From Ecdyonurus torrentis (Eukaryota; Arthropoda; Insecta; Ephemeroptera; Heptageniidae), in NCBI GenBank assembly GCA_949318235.1, contig OX439132.1, forward strand, positions 20,724,217-20,788,216: 64,000 nt of DNA, written 5' to 3'. The notes under the pieces are model-generated. The model worked only from the letters and a program-made list of their open reading frames with translations. It was not told the DNA's origin and made no database searches. The position numbers and the translations under genes were made by a program. Positions 42,013-55,046 of this stretch are shown piece after piece (the first letter of the stretch is position 1; every line of letters starts with the position of its first letter).

Positions 42013-43919
42013 TCAACTCCCACGAATTAGTTCTTATTTCAACATTAAATTAACTCAATCAATATCTCATTATACATTATAATAGTTAAAAATTTATTAC
42101 TATAATATTATATCTTATGAAATTATACTAGGAAATAATAAAGTATAATAAACATTTTAATTTCTTTATCAGATTTCATAGTAAAATAATAATAATAAAT
42201 TTACTATATGCCACAAATCTTAAAACTTTTAGTGGAAAATATAATATTTCGTCTTGGACCATGTAACAATATATTAACTGTCACATCATACTACACCTAA
42301 AACAGAATTGAAACTCGTCATAAAAAAAAAAAATTAAAAAAAAAATGCTTCTATATTTATTTCCTTATTTGGTAAAATATTAATTAATCGTTATAGTTAA
42401 TTATCGTATAATGTATACTTCATTAGCTTACTGAATTAGACCATACCATATTATGCAAATGATGTGTATAGTTGCATTTTCCTTGATAGATCATTGCCTA
42501 CAAGTTAACCGTACTAAATGATATCAAATTAATTTAACGCCTACCCTTGTCACTTAATATATAAGACATATTATATATATATATTTTAAATGTGATTACT
42601 ATCATAATAACCAGTTCATCGAGTTTTTAAAAATATATAAATATAATAATATTTTATATAATGTACTGTTCTATACTTTTGTTCACTTGCTTATTAAAAA
42701 TACTACTTTTATTATATAGAGTGTATCAAAATATACAATTGAGGTGGATATAAGTTAATAAATTACCTATTGAATATTGAAAGCTTGCTATTACGGTGTA
42801 TTTCTACTGCTACTATACTTAGCTATGTGTGTTCCAGTTTAGTGTCAATTTGCTAAACCTGTAACATATGTAAAGAAACAAGAAAATATATAGATAAAAG
42901 TGTCACTTTATTTTTAGTCAGAAATGATGAAAGAAAAAAAAAAGAAGTAGAATTGAATAATTAATTTGATATTCATATGATATTTCATTTGATTTTACTT
43001 CATGTGTTCAGTGCCTTTTAAACGACTAGAACCAAATTTTACGTATTATATTCCAATATTTGTAAATGACACATAAGAAAAATAATAGCCATATGTTTTC
43101 TTGTTAAGTATCTATATTAGACTCTGTTAATAAGTTAGTGAATATCATTAGTTTTTTAAATGTTTATTTATTTTTTCTTTTATGTGTGAGAATTTCGAGG
43201 AATATGATGATTGTTTTAGACCGGGCGTGTCTGTTTTGCTCGCTCACGCACGGTTACATCCACGACAGTAACGTCACAACACACGGAAAGAATACGTACA
43301 TCACACACAAGTAACTCTTGCGATGAAATTAGTAAAAATTTTGGTATTTATTTTGTTAAATAATACGTAAATACGCAATAATTTTGTTTTTAACTGGCCT
43401 TTATCACGTGTTTTAACCGTGATGAATCGTCAATTCACGACTTGCATTTTTATTATTATTTTGTGCAATGTTGCAAATTTAGTGATTAAATTCATTTTTC
43501 CATAATAAGCAAAGTATTGAGTAAACAATTTGATCGCTAACTTTGCAACAATGAAAAAAATTCTACTACAAGTCGTATACAACCATAAAAAGAGATTTCA
43601 ATGATCGAAAGAGATCGTAAGTGAAATATAAGTAGAGTAAGAAGTTTAGATGTTTTCTATAATTTTAGCTAAAGTACACTAATTTCCAGCTTATAGCTTA
43701 CTTTAAATTTAAGATCTTTTTTCCTGATTAAGAATCTATTTAAGTATAATGTTTGCTTGATAATTACTTTGTCGTTGTTTTTTTTATTATTATTATTATT
43801 TTTTTTTTTTTTGTTAATGCAAAAGCAATGTTCTCTTCGTATATAGTTCAATTTTTATCAGTGTACTGCTGTATTCACACGTCACAGTCCAACAGTATGT
43901 TACGCCTCTATATCGCTGC

Positions 43920-44396
43920 CAATGAGGAAGACTAATGATTTTTGGGACAGCATTTGAGCACATTTTTAGAAAGAGCATAATTAGTAGATTCTATTGACAT
44001 CAATATTTACCTTTATTACTTAAATTTCAGCGATTAATTAATGATTTAAAAGTAGCAGCCACGCCCCAAAGAAGCCTGTGCCGTTAGTCATTTGTTTGAA
44101 TTTGCAGCGGAGTCTGATGTTCTTCTGCAAATTTGGATACGAGAATTTAAAAATTCGCGTAAAATTTAAAATCTCGTATCCAAATTTGCAAAAGAACATC
44201 AGACTCCGCTGCAAATTCAAACAAATGACTAACGGCACAGGCTTCTTGGGGGCGTGGCTGCCACTTTTAAATCATTAATTAATCGCTGAAATTTAAGTAA
44301 TAAAGGTAAATATTGATGTCAATAGAATCTACTAATTATGCTCTTTCTAAAAATGTGCTCAAATACTGTCCCAAAAATCATTAGTCTTCCTCATTG
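43920..44396. mobile_element. 477-bp near-perfect palindromic element
   Basis: From CAATGAGGAAGACTAATGAT at 43920 to its complement ending at 44396, the two halves match with only a handful of differences. The short centre is near 44158. It encodes the same small frame on both strands (44038-44238 and 44078-44278), which is a symmetry artefact. Flanking duplication was not found. Confidence 0.88.
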
Positions 44397-44523
44397 TTGA
44401 CACATCTCTGCCCGCCAAAACATCGCGAAATAAAAAGTGAAAGTAGCCGCGACTTAATTGATGTAAGTCACATCAAAACATTCCTCAGATGTTCTACGTG
44501 ATATATTGAACTCCATTATTATT

Positions 44524-44561
<38 letters not shown>

Positions 44562-46765
44562 TTAATAGTTTTGTAGGTATAGGTATTTTAATTTTAAAAT
44601 GTTTTATATTTTATTACTATGTACCAATATTTTAAATGTCATGTTACCTTCAGAGTCTAATATTATTTATTTTCTTGTTTTATTATGAAGTTATTAAAAA
44701 AAGAAGTGGTAATCTAATAAAAACAACGTGGAAATGGCTTTTGTATTATATAGTCATTTTGATATAAGTTTTAAATGTTATTTTATTTTATATCTCTCTC
44801 AATTAAATGTCATGTTTGTTGCAATACGTATGTTGTCATCTAAGTAATCTTTTAAAACATCATTTCTCAAACACATTTAATTTGTTTAAAACATTAAATT
44901 AGTTGCAAGAAAAACATTAGAGTTCAATAATTTTTTTTCTTTAAATATGCAAGAAAACGTATAAAAAAAGTATATTTGTTAATGTCGGTATCTTATAATT
45001 TTATATACTGTATTATATTACATAACGCAAAACATTAATTTAAAAAAATGCATTTTTTTAAAATGCATAATAAAATTTCGTAATTTGAAGTGCTTACACT
45101 CTCTTTGAAGTAGTTTTGAAGTAGTTTGAAAAATGTAAAATTATATTTGAAAAGTTTTAGACAGAAAAGTAAAAAGATTATATAACGATAAACTGATTGA
45201 GCTAATAAGTTACCAAATCCTGCTCGGAGTCGTGACATTGATTGTGAAATTTGAGTACATTGATATAATATAGTAGAGTGACAGAGAGTAACCCGAGTAC
45301 TTTATTGGAGAGCGAGAGAGAGAGACAAGTGATTAAATATCAAGATCTAATTACACAGCTGTATCAGGTGGCTTCTTACGTAATATATATTTACATTTTT
45401 CCCTTTGTTACTAGCCAGTATAAATATTGTCATTCCTTAGTATTGTATAACACGCGTGTTTGGTAACATTGGAAACATTAGATTATTGAGTAATTACGTT
45501 TTTTCTTTATTAATTTTTTTTAATCATTGTGTGGATGTAGTGTTATCAACCATATAAACGAGCCTGATTTAGCCTAATAATAAGAAGTTAATAAATAAAT
45601 TAATGAGTTATGTATAATAATAATTGGTGATAGGAGGTTTCTCAAATATTTGAAGTTTTACGAAGTACATTGTAAATTTAAATTTGCATCTTGGATCACT
45701 TTATTTTGTAAAAAAGAGAAATGAGAAAAAAATTCATTTTATATATAAAAAAAAGTTGAAAATAGACTTTCTCTCCACCGGCAGAAGTACTTTACTTCAT
45801 TGCATCGATAATGAGAGTTGATTTGCGCGCAGGGGGTACGTACACTGTAGGAACGTACCTATGTAATGCCAATGTAATGGCATGCACACGGCCTGGAGTC
45901 GGGCGGGCGAGAACCTACCAACCTTGATGAGAACCAAGGCCGATTACTAGAGCCACGCCTACACCGGGCAAAATTACATGTGAAAAGATTGGCAAGAAAA
46001 TATCAGCTGCCCTATAAATAACCGGCATCATTTCAATAATTATTCAAGATAACAGGGGGAAAATTTTTTGGAGACCAAATCTGCGAGCTTTGGAGAGGCC
46101 AAAAAAGGAAATGTGTACTAAGAATATTTTTTTCACAATTAAATTATATTTCGTTTATTCAATTTTCGTTATTATAACATTGATTTTCAAATTCAAGGCA
46201 CAATTTTAAAATTGCGATATATTTGTATAAAATCTAGAATAAGATGATGTGACAGTTATTGTGTTGTTAAAATTTGGTGATTTGACCTGCAAACTTATTC
46301 TTTCATCTACGAGGGTAGTTTTTCAAATCTTGTTTCCCTTGTGTCTGTTACTATAAGTTTTACAGTAGAATAGAACATCATTATTATAGTTTAGTATTAT
46401 GATATTACAGAAAACGTCTAGAAAAAATTAAATGTATATTATTTGTAACTTTACAAATCTCACCAACTTAAGTGATCACCTTTGCTCACCTTTAAAGTGT
46501 ACCTTTGACCCATATGAATTTGTTGAAATATAATGCATATTATATACATTGACATTATACTTATCCTGTGTATAGATTTTGTTGTAGGGTTAAAACTACA
46601 AACACCCTGTTCCTCATTTTGATTTTTGCTGTCTCGTCCCTCTTTGGCGTTAATTATGCTTGCTAAATAAAGCTCGCAAGCGTGGCAGCATGGCTAGCTA
46701 TAGCTGATATAGATTTTAGTGTGGTAGCAGGCAGATTTGCAGCCGCGAGCCGTGTCATGTTTCAG

Positions 46766-46936
46766 AGTGCACTTAGAGAGTTTGACTTCTTACAAGACGA
46801 GCGCTCACCTCTAATCATCACACCTCCACCACCACTGCAGCCTCCAATCTATGCGCAGCCGATACACCATGCTGAGCAACGGGCGGCTCACTCGCCCTCG
46901 CCGCAACCTGTCGTCGAGTTTCCAGATGACGCCGAG
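46766..46936 (+). CDS. Pkn: Pkn exon: pre-kinase linker
   Basis: The acceptor ATGTTTCAG ends at 46765 and gives phase 0, in frame with both 31413 and 34492. It encodes SALREFDFLQDERSPLIITP, a PPPPLQPP run, and PQPVVEFPDDAE. Donor GAG|GTACTT, phase 0, is weak. The frame is open upstream past an ATG at 46757 (MFQSALREF), so the region may also serve as a first coding exon of a short kinase isoform. Confidence 0.75.
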
Positions 46937-47183
46937 GTACTTGCGGAAACACCTCGGAATCCATGTATCCCATCATCTCGCAATCAATCTGTGTTCCACT
47001 TACACAATATTAATTAACCCTCAATGTTTTGTTATCACTAGCAGTTCAAGTAAAATTTTATGCATTTAATGCACTCGTTATCGCTATCAATGTTATAATG
47101 GTTTCAAACATGCACCGTCCAGTTTAATAAAAATTCATTTGCTTACTCATTATGTGCTAATTTTCAATACATTACAGTTGGTC

Positions 47184-47595
47184 CCAGCAAACACAAGCTT
47201 ACTCGTCTTATACATGTCCAATGTATTTCTAAATTTTGCAATGTACATGGCCCATGTTTTTATGTCAATTATGTACTTAATTGTCACGTACATTTTTGTG
47301 TCGGACAAGTGCATGCTAAGTGCAAGAAATGTGCATGTGTTCTCCAGTACTTTAAAGTGGAAATGTACATGACAAAACATCACTTTTCTTGTGCATGTCA
47401 AGTACATAACTTGCGCTTAAAGTGTGGGTCAAGTACCGTACCTGCTCTGTCATATAGACTATTTTATTCCTTGCCTTATAACTCTTAAGGCAATAGAGTA
47501 AAATTTTATACGACAAAGTGTGTATATATTTGTGACATATCAAAACTGGCCCTGAAGTTTTAAAAGGTACTTTTTCAAAAAGTTGTGTTTGCTGG
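47184..47595. mobile_element. 412-bp element with CCAGCAAACACAA termini
   Basis: The left end CCAGCAAACACAA and its complement TTGTGTTTGCTGG at the right form a perfect 13-bp inverted repeat. The interior is rich in GTACAT/ATGTAC/AAGTAC words. Mirror frames on both strands (47139-47407) are repeat artefacts. No flanking duplication was fixed. Confidence 0.6.
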
Positions 47596-47908
47596 CAAGT
47601 ACATTTGTTAGCTAATTCACAAAGGGAAATGATAACAAGCTGGATGTATTGCAATAATTATTTTCAAAGCAATATTAATTTTAAAACAAAACGGTTTACT
47701 ACATGATTGATTTGAAGATAAAGTGATTGCGATATGATGGTTCTCTCTCCAGCATGTGAAAAAAACAAAACGCCTGCAAAAATGATGCTGCTTCTCTATG
47801 CCTCTTTATCTCTTTGGTCTACCAACAATTTATTTATTTTTTCTTATGCTTTTTGCTTATATTTTTTTCTCCGTGTTTTTTTTAATGCTTGCGTATTTCA
47901 GCCCACAG

Positions 47909-47920
47909 ATTAGACCGACG
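47909..47920 (+). CDS. Pkn: Possible 12-nt Pkn micro-exon (IRPT)
   Basis: A strong donor ACG|GTAAGT follows ATTAGACCGACG. With the acceptor CCCACAG the exon is 12 nt and phase 0, so it could join 46936 to 48058 in frame. The upstream acceptor TATTTCAG would make it 19 nt and would break the frame with both neighbours. Skipping the exon also keeps frame. Confidence 0.35.
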
Positions 47921-48057
47921 GTAAGTGTATTTGTTGTGACTAATCCATTTTTGTGGCGCGCGCATGGCTGCAGGTTTGCAACTAACATCGCTCGGTGTAT
48001 GCATGTTTCCAAGTGTCGCAATAGAAATTTAATTGTGTTATTGTTTTTTTCTTGCAG

Positions 48058-48204
48058 GCACCACAGGTGGTTCGTCGACCTGTCGCCAGAGGCTTGGAGT
48101 ACAGAGACAGCGCTTACGAGTCGCGAAGACACTCGCAGTTTACAGGGATGTCCTTGGAAAATTTCAGACTTATCAGTGTACTTGGACGTGGGCATTTTGG
48201 CAAG
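48058..48204 (+). CDS. Pkn: Pkn exon: start of the kinase domain with the glycine loop
   Basis: It encodes GLEYRDSAYESRRHSQFTGM and then SLENFRLISVLGRGHFGK. The ATP-binding loop GRGHFGK is intact. Acceptor TTCTTGCAG, donor AAG|GTAATT, phase 0 to phase 0. Confidence 0.97.
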
Positions 48205-48351
48205 GTAATTATACATTTAACTTAAACTTAAAAATAGTTTGTTAAAAATACAAATCAAATAGCACTTTTATACACAAGTGCTGTTTTTTGGTGATATTGG
48301 CATCACACTTCCTCTAACAGAGATATTGATGTGCTTTTTTTGTATGTCTAG

Positions 48352-48576
<225 letters not shown>

Positions 48577-48726
48577 TGAAATTTAAATTTTATTTTAGCC
48601 TTTCATGCAGATCGTAAACAGTTTATGCATACGAGTTTTCAACATAACTGTCAGTAATATGATTATTAGTAAATAGTAATAATATTGATAATGTTAAGTT
48701 TCAAATAAAATGTGACATGTATTTAA

Positions 48727-48921
<195 letters not shown>

Positions 48922-48967
48922 TAACAAAGTTTATTAGTCAAAGTTATAAAAATTAATTTGAAACTAA

Positions 48968-49452
<485 letters not shown>

Positions 49453-49527
49453 TGAAGTCATCATTATATCAGTAGATTAAAAAAAAAAAAAAAAAAAAAT
49501 TGTAAACATCATTTAATTTTACCTTGA

Positions 49528-49686
<159 letters not shown>

Positions 49687-49865
49687 TAAAATAATTAACA
49701 TTTTATCAGTAAAAATTGTGTTTATTAGTAAAAAAAAAAAAAAAAGTTTGGTATTTACAGTATTTATGCAAAACTTTTTTTTTTTTTGTTTAGAGCTAAT
49801 AGAATGTAGATTTATAAGTAACATCATATTCTTGGTATTACTAAAATCTTATGTTTTTAATTTAA

Positions 49866-50057
<192 letters not shown>

Positions 50058-50735
50058 CACAGCTTCCTCCCTGGCCCAAATTTCAGCTACTTGCACGCAC
50101 CTCTGCAAAACCTGTCGATTTTTTTATTATGATAGCCAACTGATGATTCTAAATCATCCTGTATATTTAATGGTAAGTCCGTGATATTAGACTTACTTAA
50201 ATCAAAAATACATAGAAATAATATAAATATATATATTTGTATTTAAAATATAAAAGAAAAAAAATCGACTTGGAACAGTAGCTAATTAATAAAATGCAGG
50301 ATCTGCCACTAACCAATTAAAGTTGTAAAAGAATGAACAATTTATTCAAGTTTTTTTTATAAAAAAAATAAACAAAGCAAGTAAATATTTTAAATTTAAT
50401 TTGTGGTGTCGTCACAAAATTATTTCATGCTCATTCATTTGTTATTTTCCTCCGTCCTGTGCTTATAGCTCTCTACCAGCTCAAAACTTTTTTTTTAAAC
50501 AAACAAATCAACTGTCGGTATTTGTAATCATATTCACTACTATATTATAACTGTTAAATATTATATCACAGAGAGAGAAAATCACTTTGAAGCATGTTGA
50601 TTTCTGCTCATAGTTTCATTTGTGTCAAGGTAATAGCTGTTGCACTTACGTTAGCACTTCATTATGTTAATAGTTAGACAAAAAAAAATATATATCAGTG
50701 TATGAATGCTCAATATTTGAATAACATAGGCTGCT

Positions 50736-50785
<50 letters not shown>

Positions 50786-52416
50786 TAAATATACTGGTTC
50801 TAATAAAGGCAGCTCTTAATATTATTTTGGTCAGTTTTAGACCAAATGGCTTTGTTGCGTCAAATTGTTTTGTTACGTGCAGTGTGTTAATGGGGGCCTG
50901 AAAATAACTTTTATGTGATGTTTGATTGAATTAATTTTATAATTATTAAGTCCAGTGGTATTTTAGTGCCTATTTCTAGTTGTATCTGTATATTTAAAAA
51001 ATAAAATAAAAAAATGAAGAAAGAAACTGTAAAATGTTTTTTAAATTTGTGGGATATATTATCAAATCATTTCATGTATCATGAAATTTTGATAATCTTT
51101 ATTTTTATTCATATAAAAGTTTGATAATATCAAAGTATATTAACAATTTTTTTTTAACTATACTACTAACTATATATTATAGAAACTTCAAAATTGTATT
51201 AATAGAAAAAAAATCCTGCAACTATTTTGTTTGCACTGAAATAATAAACTTAACTAGAAATGCTCAAATTATACACTGAAAAAAAATTATTGTATAAAAA
51301 TATAATATCAAATTAAAAAAATATATAAATAAATATAATATAATATTATGACGCCAATTAAGGTGCCTTTAAAATAACATTTAAAACATTGGTTATTGTT
51401 ATGAAATCTATAATGTTAAAAGTATCCCATTTTAAAACATTATTTTCATTGTGTATATGCTAGATTATTTAATTATGTAAATATTCAATTTTATCATAAG
51501 GGCTTTTTAATTATATAACTATAGTAAACCTTTTTTTTTTGTTTTTGTTTTTCTTTTTTTTTCTTTGCGATTTTTTGTAAATTTTTGTGTGTCAGTTGTT
51601 AAAATAATAATAATAAAATATTTTTCAATCTCCCTGCATCAGTTGTAATATTTTAGAAAGTAACTATTTTTGTTAATAAAATTGTTCTGTATATAATCGA
51701 AGAATAAAGAAAATGAACAATTCGTTTTGATTGATCATGAATGATAGCAATAAAACAATAACATTTATAATAAAAAAAAATAAAGTAATATTAAAATAAA
51801 TGAATGTGAATATTACTCCCCTCATTTTGAGGAAATCAATTAACCAGTGAATTTTAATGACTGGGATAAAAAGTAATAAATAAATATATATTATAAAAAA
51901 AAAATGAAATATATATTATAAAGCTACTAATAGCACAAAAATATTATATTTTAATCTATGAGACTTTTATATTATTATATGCTTTGTGTTTTTGAAATGC
52001 TTGAGTTCTTTTTGTGTCATGTTTATGTAAAAATTGGGCTAGAAAGTGCAATATTGGTAACTTTTTTTTATTAAATTAAATTTTAATTAAAGATTTTTTT
52101 TTCTTAGGCATTTTCTTCATCATGCATTTATTTATTTTTTTAACAAAATTAAAAAAAAAAAGTACATTGTTTCTTGTAATGTAATTCTGTACGTACATAA
52201 TATTGCTTATTACAGTTATTACTTTTTTTTTTTTTTACCCTGAGAGCGACCGATATTTTACTATACCGGTGGTGGTATTAATGGCCGTTGGTTATAAAAG
52301 CTAAACCCTACATATTTATTGATTCATTTATGTCAATAAACTCAAAATATATAAGTAAGGTTTGTTTTAAATGCATAATTTCAATGTGTTACAATGTACA
52401 AGAATTCTGAGGTAAA

Positions 52417-52449
<33 letters not shown>

Positions 52450-53109
52450 AAATGTCGCGCGAAATTACGAAAATTTTATATGATATAATAATTTACAATT
52501 TGCACTTTTTAACCCTCTAACAGCCAGTGTGCCTCTAGAAACTGATTCCTCATGTATTATTCTTACATACTATAACCACAATAAAAATATACTGCAAGTG
52601 ATAGAATTTAAAATAATTGCCTTTTTTTTCTCTAACATTCGTTTTGTTGTAAAGTAAAACTTTTTTTTTTTCCTTCTTTTTTTCAATGTACAGGTTTAGA
52701 TACACCGATACACCTTAACATAATATTTTAACCGCCAATAATTCAAATAAAAAATAAATAATAATGATTAAAATAACCAAATTGATAAAAACAATGTAAG
52801 AGAATTTTTGTATGAAATGTGAAAGTTGACATTAATAATAAAAGCCATTTGTTATTTATTTATTTTATGTGTTTCATTTTTAAAATAATGATAAGCTGAT
52901 TATAATGTTTAGTATTTTTATTAAAAGTTTTCCAATCTAAACCGCATAATAAACCGAATTCGATGTAATAAGAAACAAAAATTAAGTTGTAAATACTAAT
53001 ACTTACTAACAGACATCTTAAATGAAGTTTGTTTGTAAATAATTATTTATTTTTATTAATTAAATACAAGAATTCAATTATTAAATCGAATATTTCGCAT
53101 AAATTTTTG
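50058..53109 (+). other. Pkn 3' UTR and intergenic DNA
   Basis: Possible poly-A signals AATAAA at 50288-50293 and 50367-50372, with more further on. A (TA)n-(CA)n tract lies at 50738-50785 and a poly-T tract near 52420-52445. No gene was recognised. Confidence 0.6.
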
Positions 53110-53307
53110 AAAGGTCTCATACTATTTATTGCGCGTGCGTGAGGGTTAGCGCGTGCGCTGGGGTGCGCATATAGATCGATGGTGAGGGTGCGAGAGAGGC
53201 TATTATAGCAGGGTACAGTCTGGGTACAGTTTGCTTTGCAAGTAGCAGCAGCGGCGGCAGCAGACGAGGATAGCGAAGAGGGGTCGAATTGAGTCAAGTT
53301 GACGGGC
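53110..53307 (+). promoter_or_regulatory. GC-rich promoter/5' UTR candidate of the EB-like gene
   Basis: A short CpG-rich island in AT-rich DNA (GCGCGTGCG words at about 53130-53170) with a GCAGCAGCGGCGGCAGCAG run just before the ATG. The exact start site cannot be read. Confidence 0.45.
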
Positions 53308-53395
53308 ATGCCTGGGCTTCTGCTGGGCCTGTCTGCTTTGAAAGTAGCCCTCATCATGGCTTTCAATATGACTCAAGTTTTGCAGCTCGTTTCAG
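53308..53395 (+). CDS. EB-like membrane protein exon 1: signal peptide
   Basis: ATG at 53308 opens MPGLLLGLSALKVALIMAFN, a hydrophobic N-terminus that fits a signal peptide, and ends at VLQLVS|G. Donor CAG|GTACTT, phase 1. The full product is about 198 residues by one splice form: signal peptide, two Cys-rich modules, one membrane helix and a cytoplasmic tail. The opposite-strand frame (53043-53366) is a shadow. Confidence 0.8.
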
Positions 53396-54227
53396 GTACT
53401 TATTAAATTTCAATTACGTTCGCATTGCAAAATGCAGAAATAAAATAATTTTTTCCTACCATTTTTTTTTTTTTTTTAATATAGTAAAATTTTAAGCAAT
53501 AATAGATGATAACAGTTTAATTATTATTTCCTTTTCTCTCTTTCGTTGTTTAACGTCTCTCTTTTTATATATTTTTTTTAATCTTTTTTTATTTTTTTCC
53601 TTTCCTTTCCTTTCTTCCTCTTCTTTTCTTTTTTTTTTTTTTTTTTTTTTTGCAATTTCAACTGTATATTTATATCAATATCATGGCGACACTATAACAT
53701 ATTATGTAACAGCTGAGAACCCAGCACAAAATAATATATTTTTATTGCTTCATACGCCTTTGTATAAGGGATGAAGAGAGGGGGTTACTTTAATTACGTG
53801 CAGTTTTATTTCTCATAGGGTGGGAGAGGAGACGTAAATTTATATATCCCCATGAGTCACTTGTTTTTCTCGTTTCGTTGGTTATTCAAATATATTATTC
53901 TCAATAATAATAACTGTATTATAAATATAATACAGACCATGAATATAGACAAACACAAAAATTAAAATACATAAAAAAAAGGTGAATAAATTTTGTCTAT
54001 AATAATAATTAACATTATTGAACACATCCAAAACATGGATTGATTTTTTCCTTTTCCCCGCATTCTTTCTTGCTCGATTAATATATTATTTTATCATTTT
54101 TAGAGCATAATATTTATTTCATATCCTTTTATTAAATTTTTTTTTATTGATATATCGTTTTTGTTACAGGGAAAAAAGAGTCTTTAATTTACTCAAATTT
54201 TATAATTTACGCGTGTTTTATTCTTAG

Positions 54228-54344
54228 GTACCCGATATTGCCACGACACAATGGAATGCTTGTTATTTCCTGGGTACACATGCCAAGGTGGACGCTGCAT
54301 TTGTGACCCTGAGCGAGACACTGGACTCTTCTCCTGTATTCCAG
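54228..54344 (+). CDS. EB-like membrane protein exon 2: first Cys-rich module
   Basis: GTRYCHDTMECLLFPGYTCQ and GGRCICDPERDTGLFSC show the spacing C-x5-C-x7-C-x4-C-x-C, typical of invertebrate EB modules. Acceptor TTCTTAG, donor CAG|GTGGGT, phase 1 to phase 1. Confidence 0.88.
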
Positions 54345-54450
54345 GTGGGTGTTAGTACATATCCAGTATTACCCTATTATACTAATTATACTTTATAAAT
54401 CATATAATCTGAATAATATTTGTATTTTTTCTTCTTCTTCTTCTTCTTAG

Positions 54451-54553
54451 CACGAATTTATGGAGACAAGTGCAGAAATGACGTGGACTGTCATACAGGA
54501 GACGTGAATTTAATTTGCGCAAAAATGGATTCCAAGACTTGCCGTTGCCGCAG
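54451..54553 (+). CDS. EB-like membrane protein exon 3: second Cys-rich module
   Basis: KCRNDVDCHTGDVNLICAKM and DSKTCRCRR repeat the EB pattern (C-x5-C-x8-C-x7-C-x-C). Acceptor CTTCTTAG after a (CTT)n run, donor CAG|GTAAGA, exit phase 2. Confidence 0.88.
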
Positions 54554-54987
54554 GTAAGAATGAAATAGAACTGAATTTTTATAATATAATATTACCAAAT
54601 AGTCCGTACATTTTGTGAGTTATTGAAATCGGGTGAAAATTACGCACAAAGTTAGCGTAAATTTCGAACTCAATAAAAAATATATATGCGTATTTATACG
54701 CAATAAGTTTAGTTAATTTGTTCGCGCGTTGACTCAGGGATACTATTTATATAATATACTTATCAAAAAGTTCACATCAAATTTACAAAACGTTTATATT
54801 AAAAAATAAAAAAGATCGTTATTTTGAACGATTTTCAATTAAACCGAAAATTTACGGCAGCTCGCAGTTCTCGTAATTTTATATATATATATAGGTATAT
54901 ATTAAAAATGTTTACTCTACTTAATTACTTTCATTAGTACATTTTGTGACCATTGCGTACTAAATTTTTGGTTCAATTTTGTTTTAG

Positions 54988-55046
54988 GGGCTTTGTATGG
55001 GACATTGTGTCAAAACGATGCTACAGAATTGAGGACGAGTCTTACA
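54988..55046 (+). CDS. EB-like membrane protein exon 4: end of module 2
   Basis: The junction codon AG|G gives Arg, then GFVWDIVSKRCYRIEDESY. The donor TACA|GTGAGT gives phase 1, which fits the next exon exactly. The frame stays open further (to 55189), but only by running into a transposon. Confidence 0.78.

Larger units (their letters stand above)
34493..46765 (+). other. Second part of the large Pkn intron
   Basis: It contains a TTAA MITE (36064-36455), a palindrome (43920-44396), (GA)n at 37732-37824, (TC)n at 39291-39354, poly-T/A tracts, and a small perfect hairpin at 38118-38150 (CAAGGTTTATAC stem). GC-richer patches lie at 43215-43320 and 45836-45975. The second has a tRNA-like A-box word on the - strand but no good B box. 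No further exon was recognised. Confidence 0.6.
46937..48057 (+). other. Pkn intron with one inverted-repeat element
   Basis: It contains the element 47184-47595 and a possible 12-nt micro-exon at 47909-47920. Nothing else was recognised. Confidence 0.65.

Noticed and set aside
45836..45975. Possible minus-strand tRNA-derived SINE
   Set aside because: There is an A-box-like GTGGCTCTAG but no good B box and no tail. Too weak to call.
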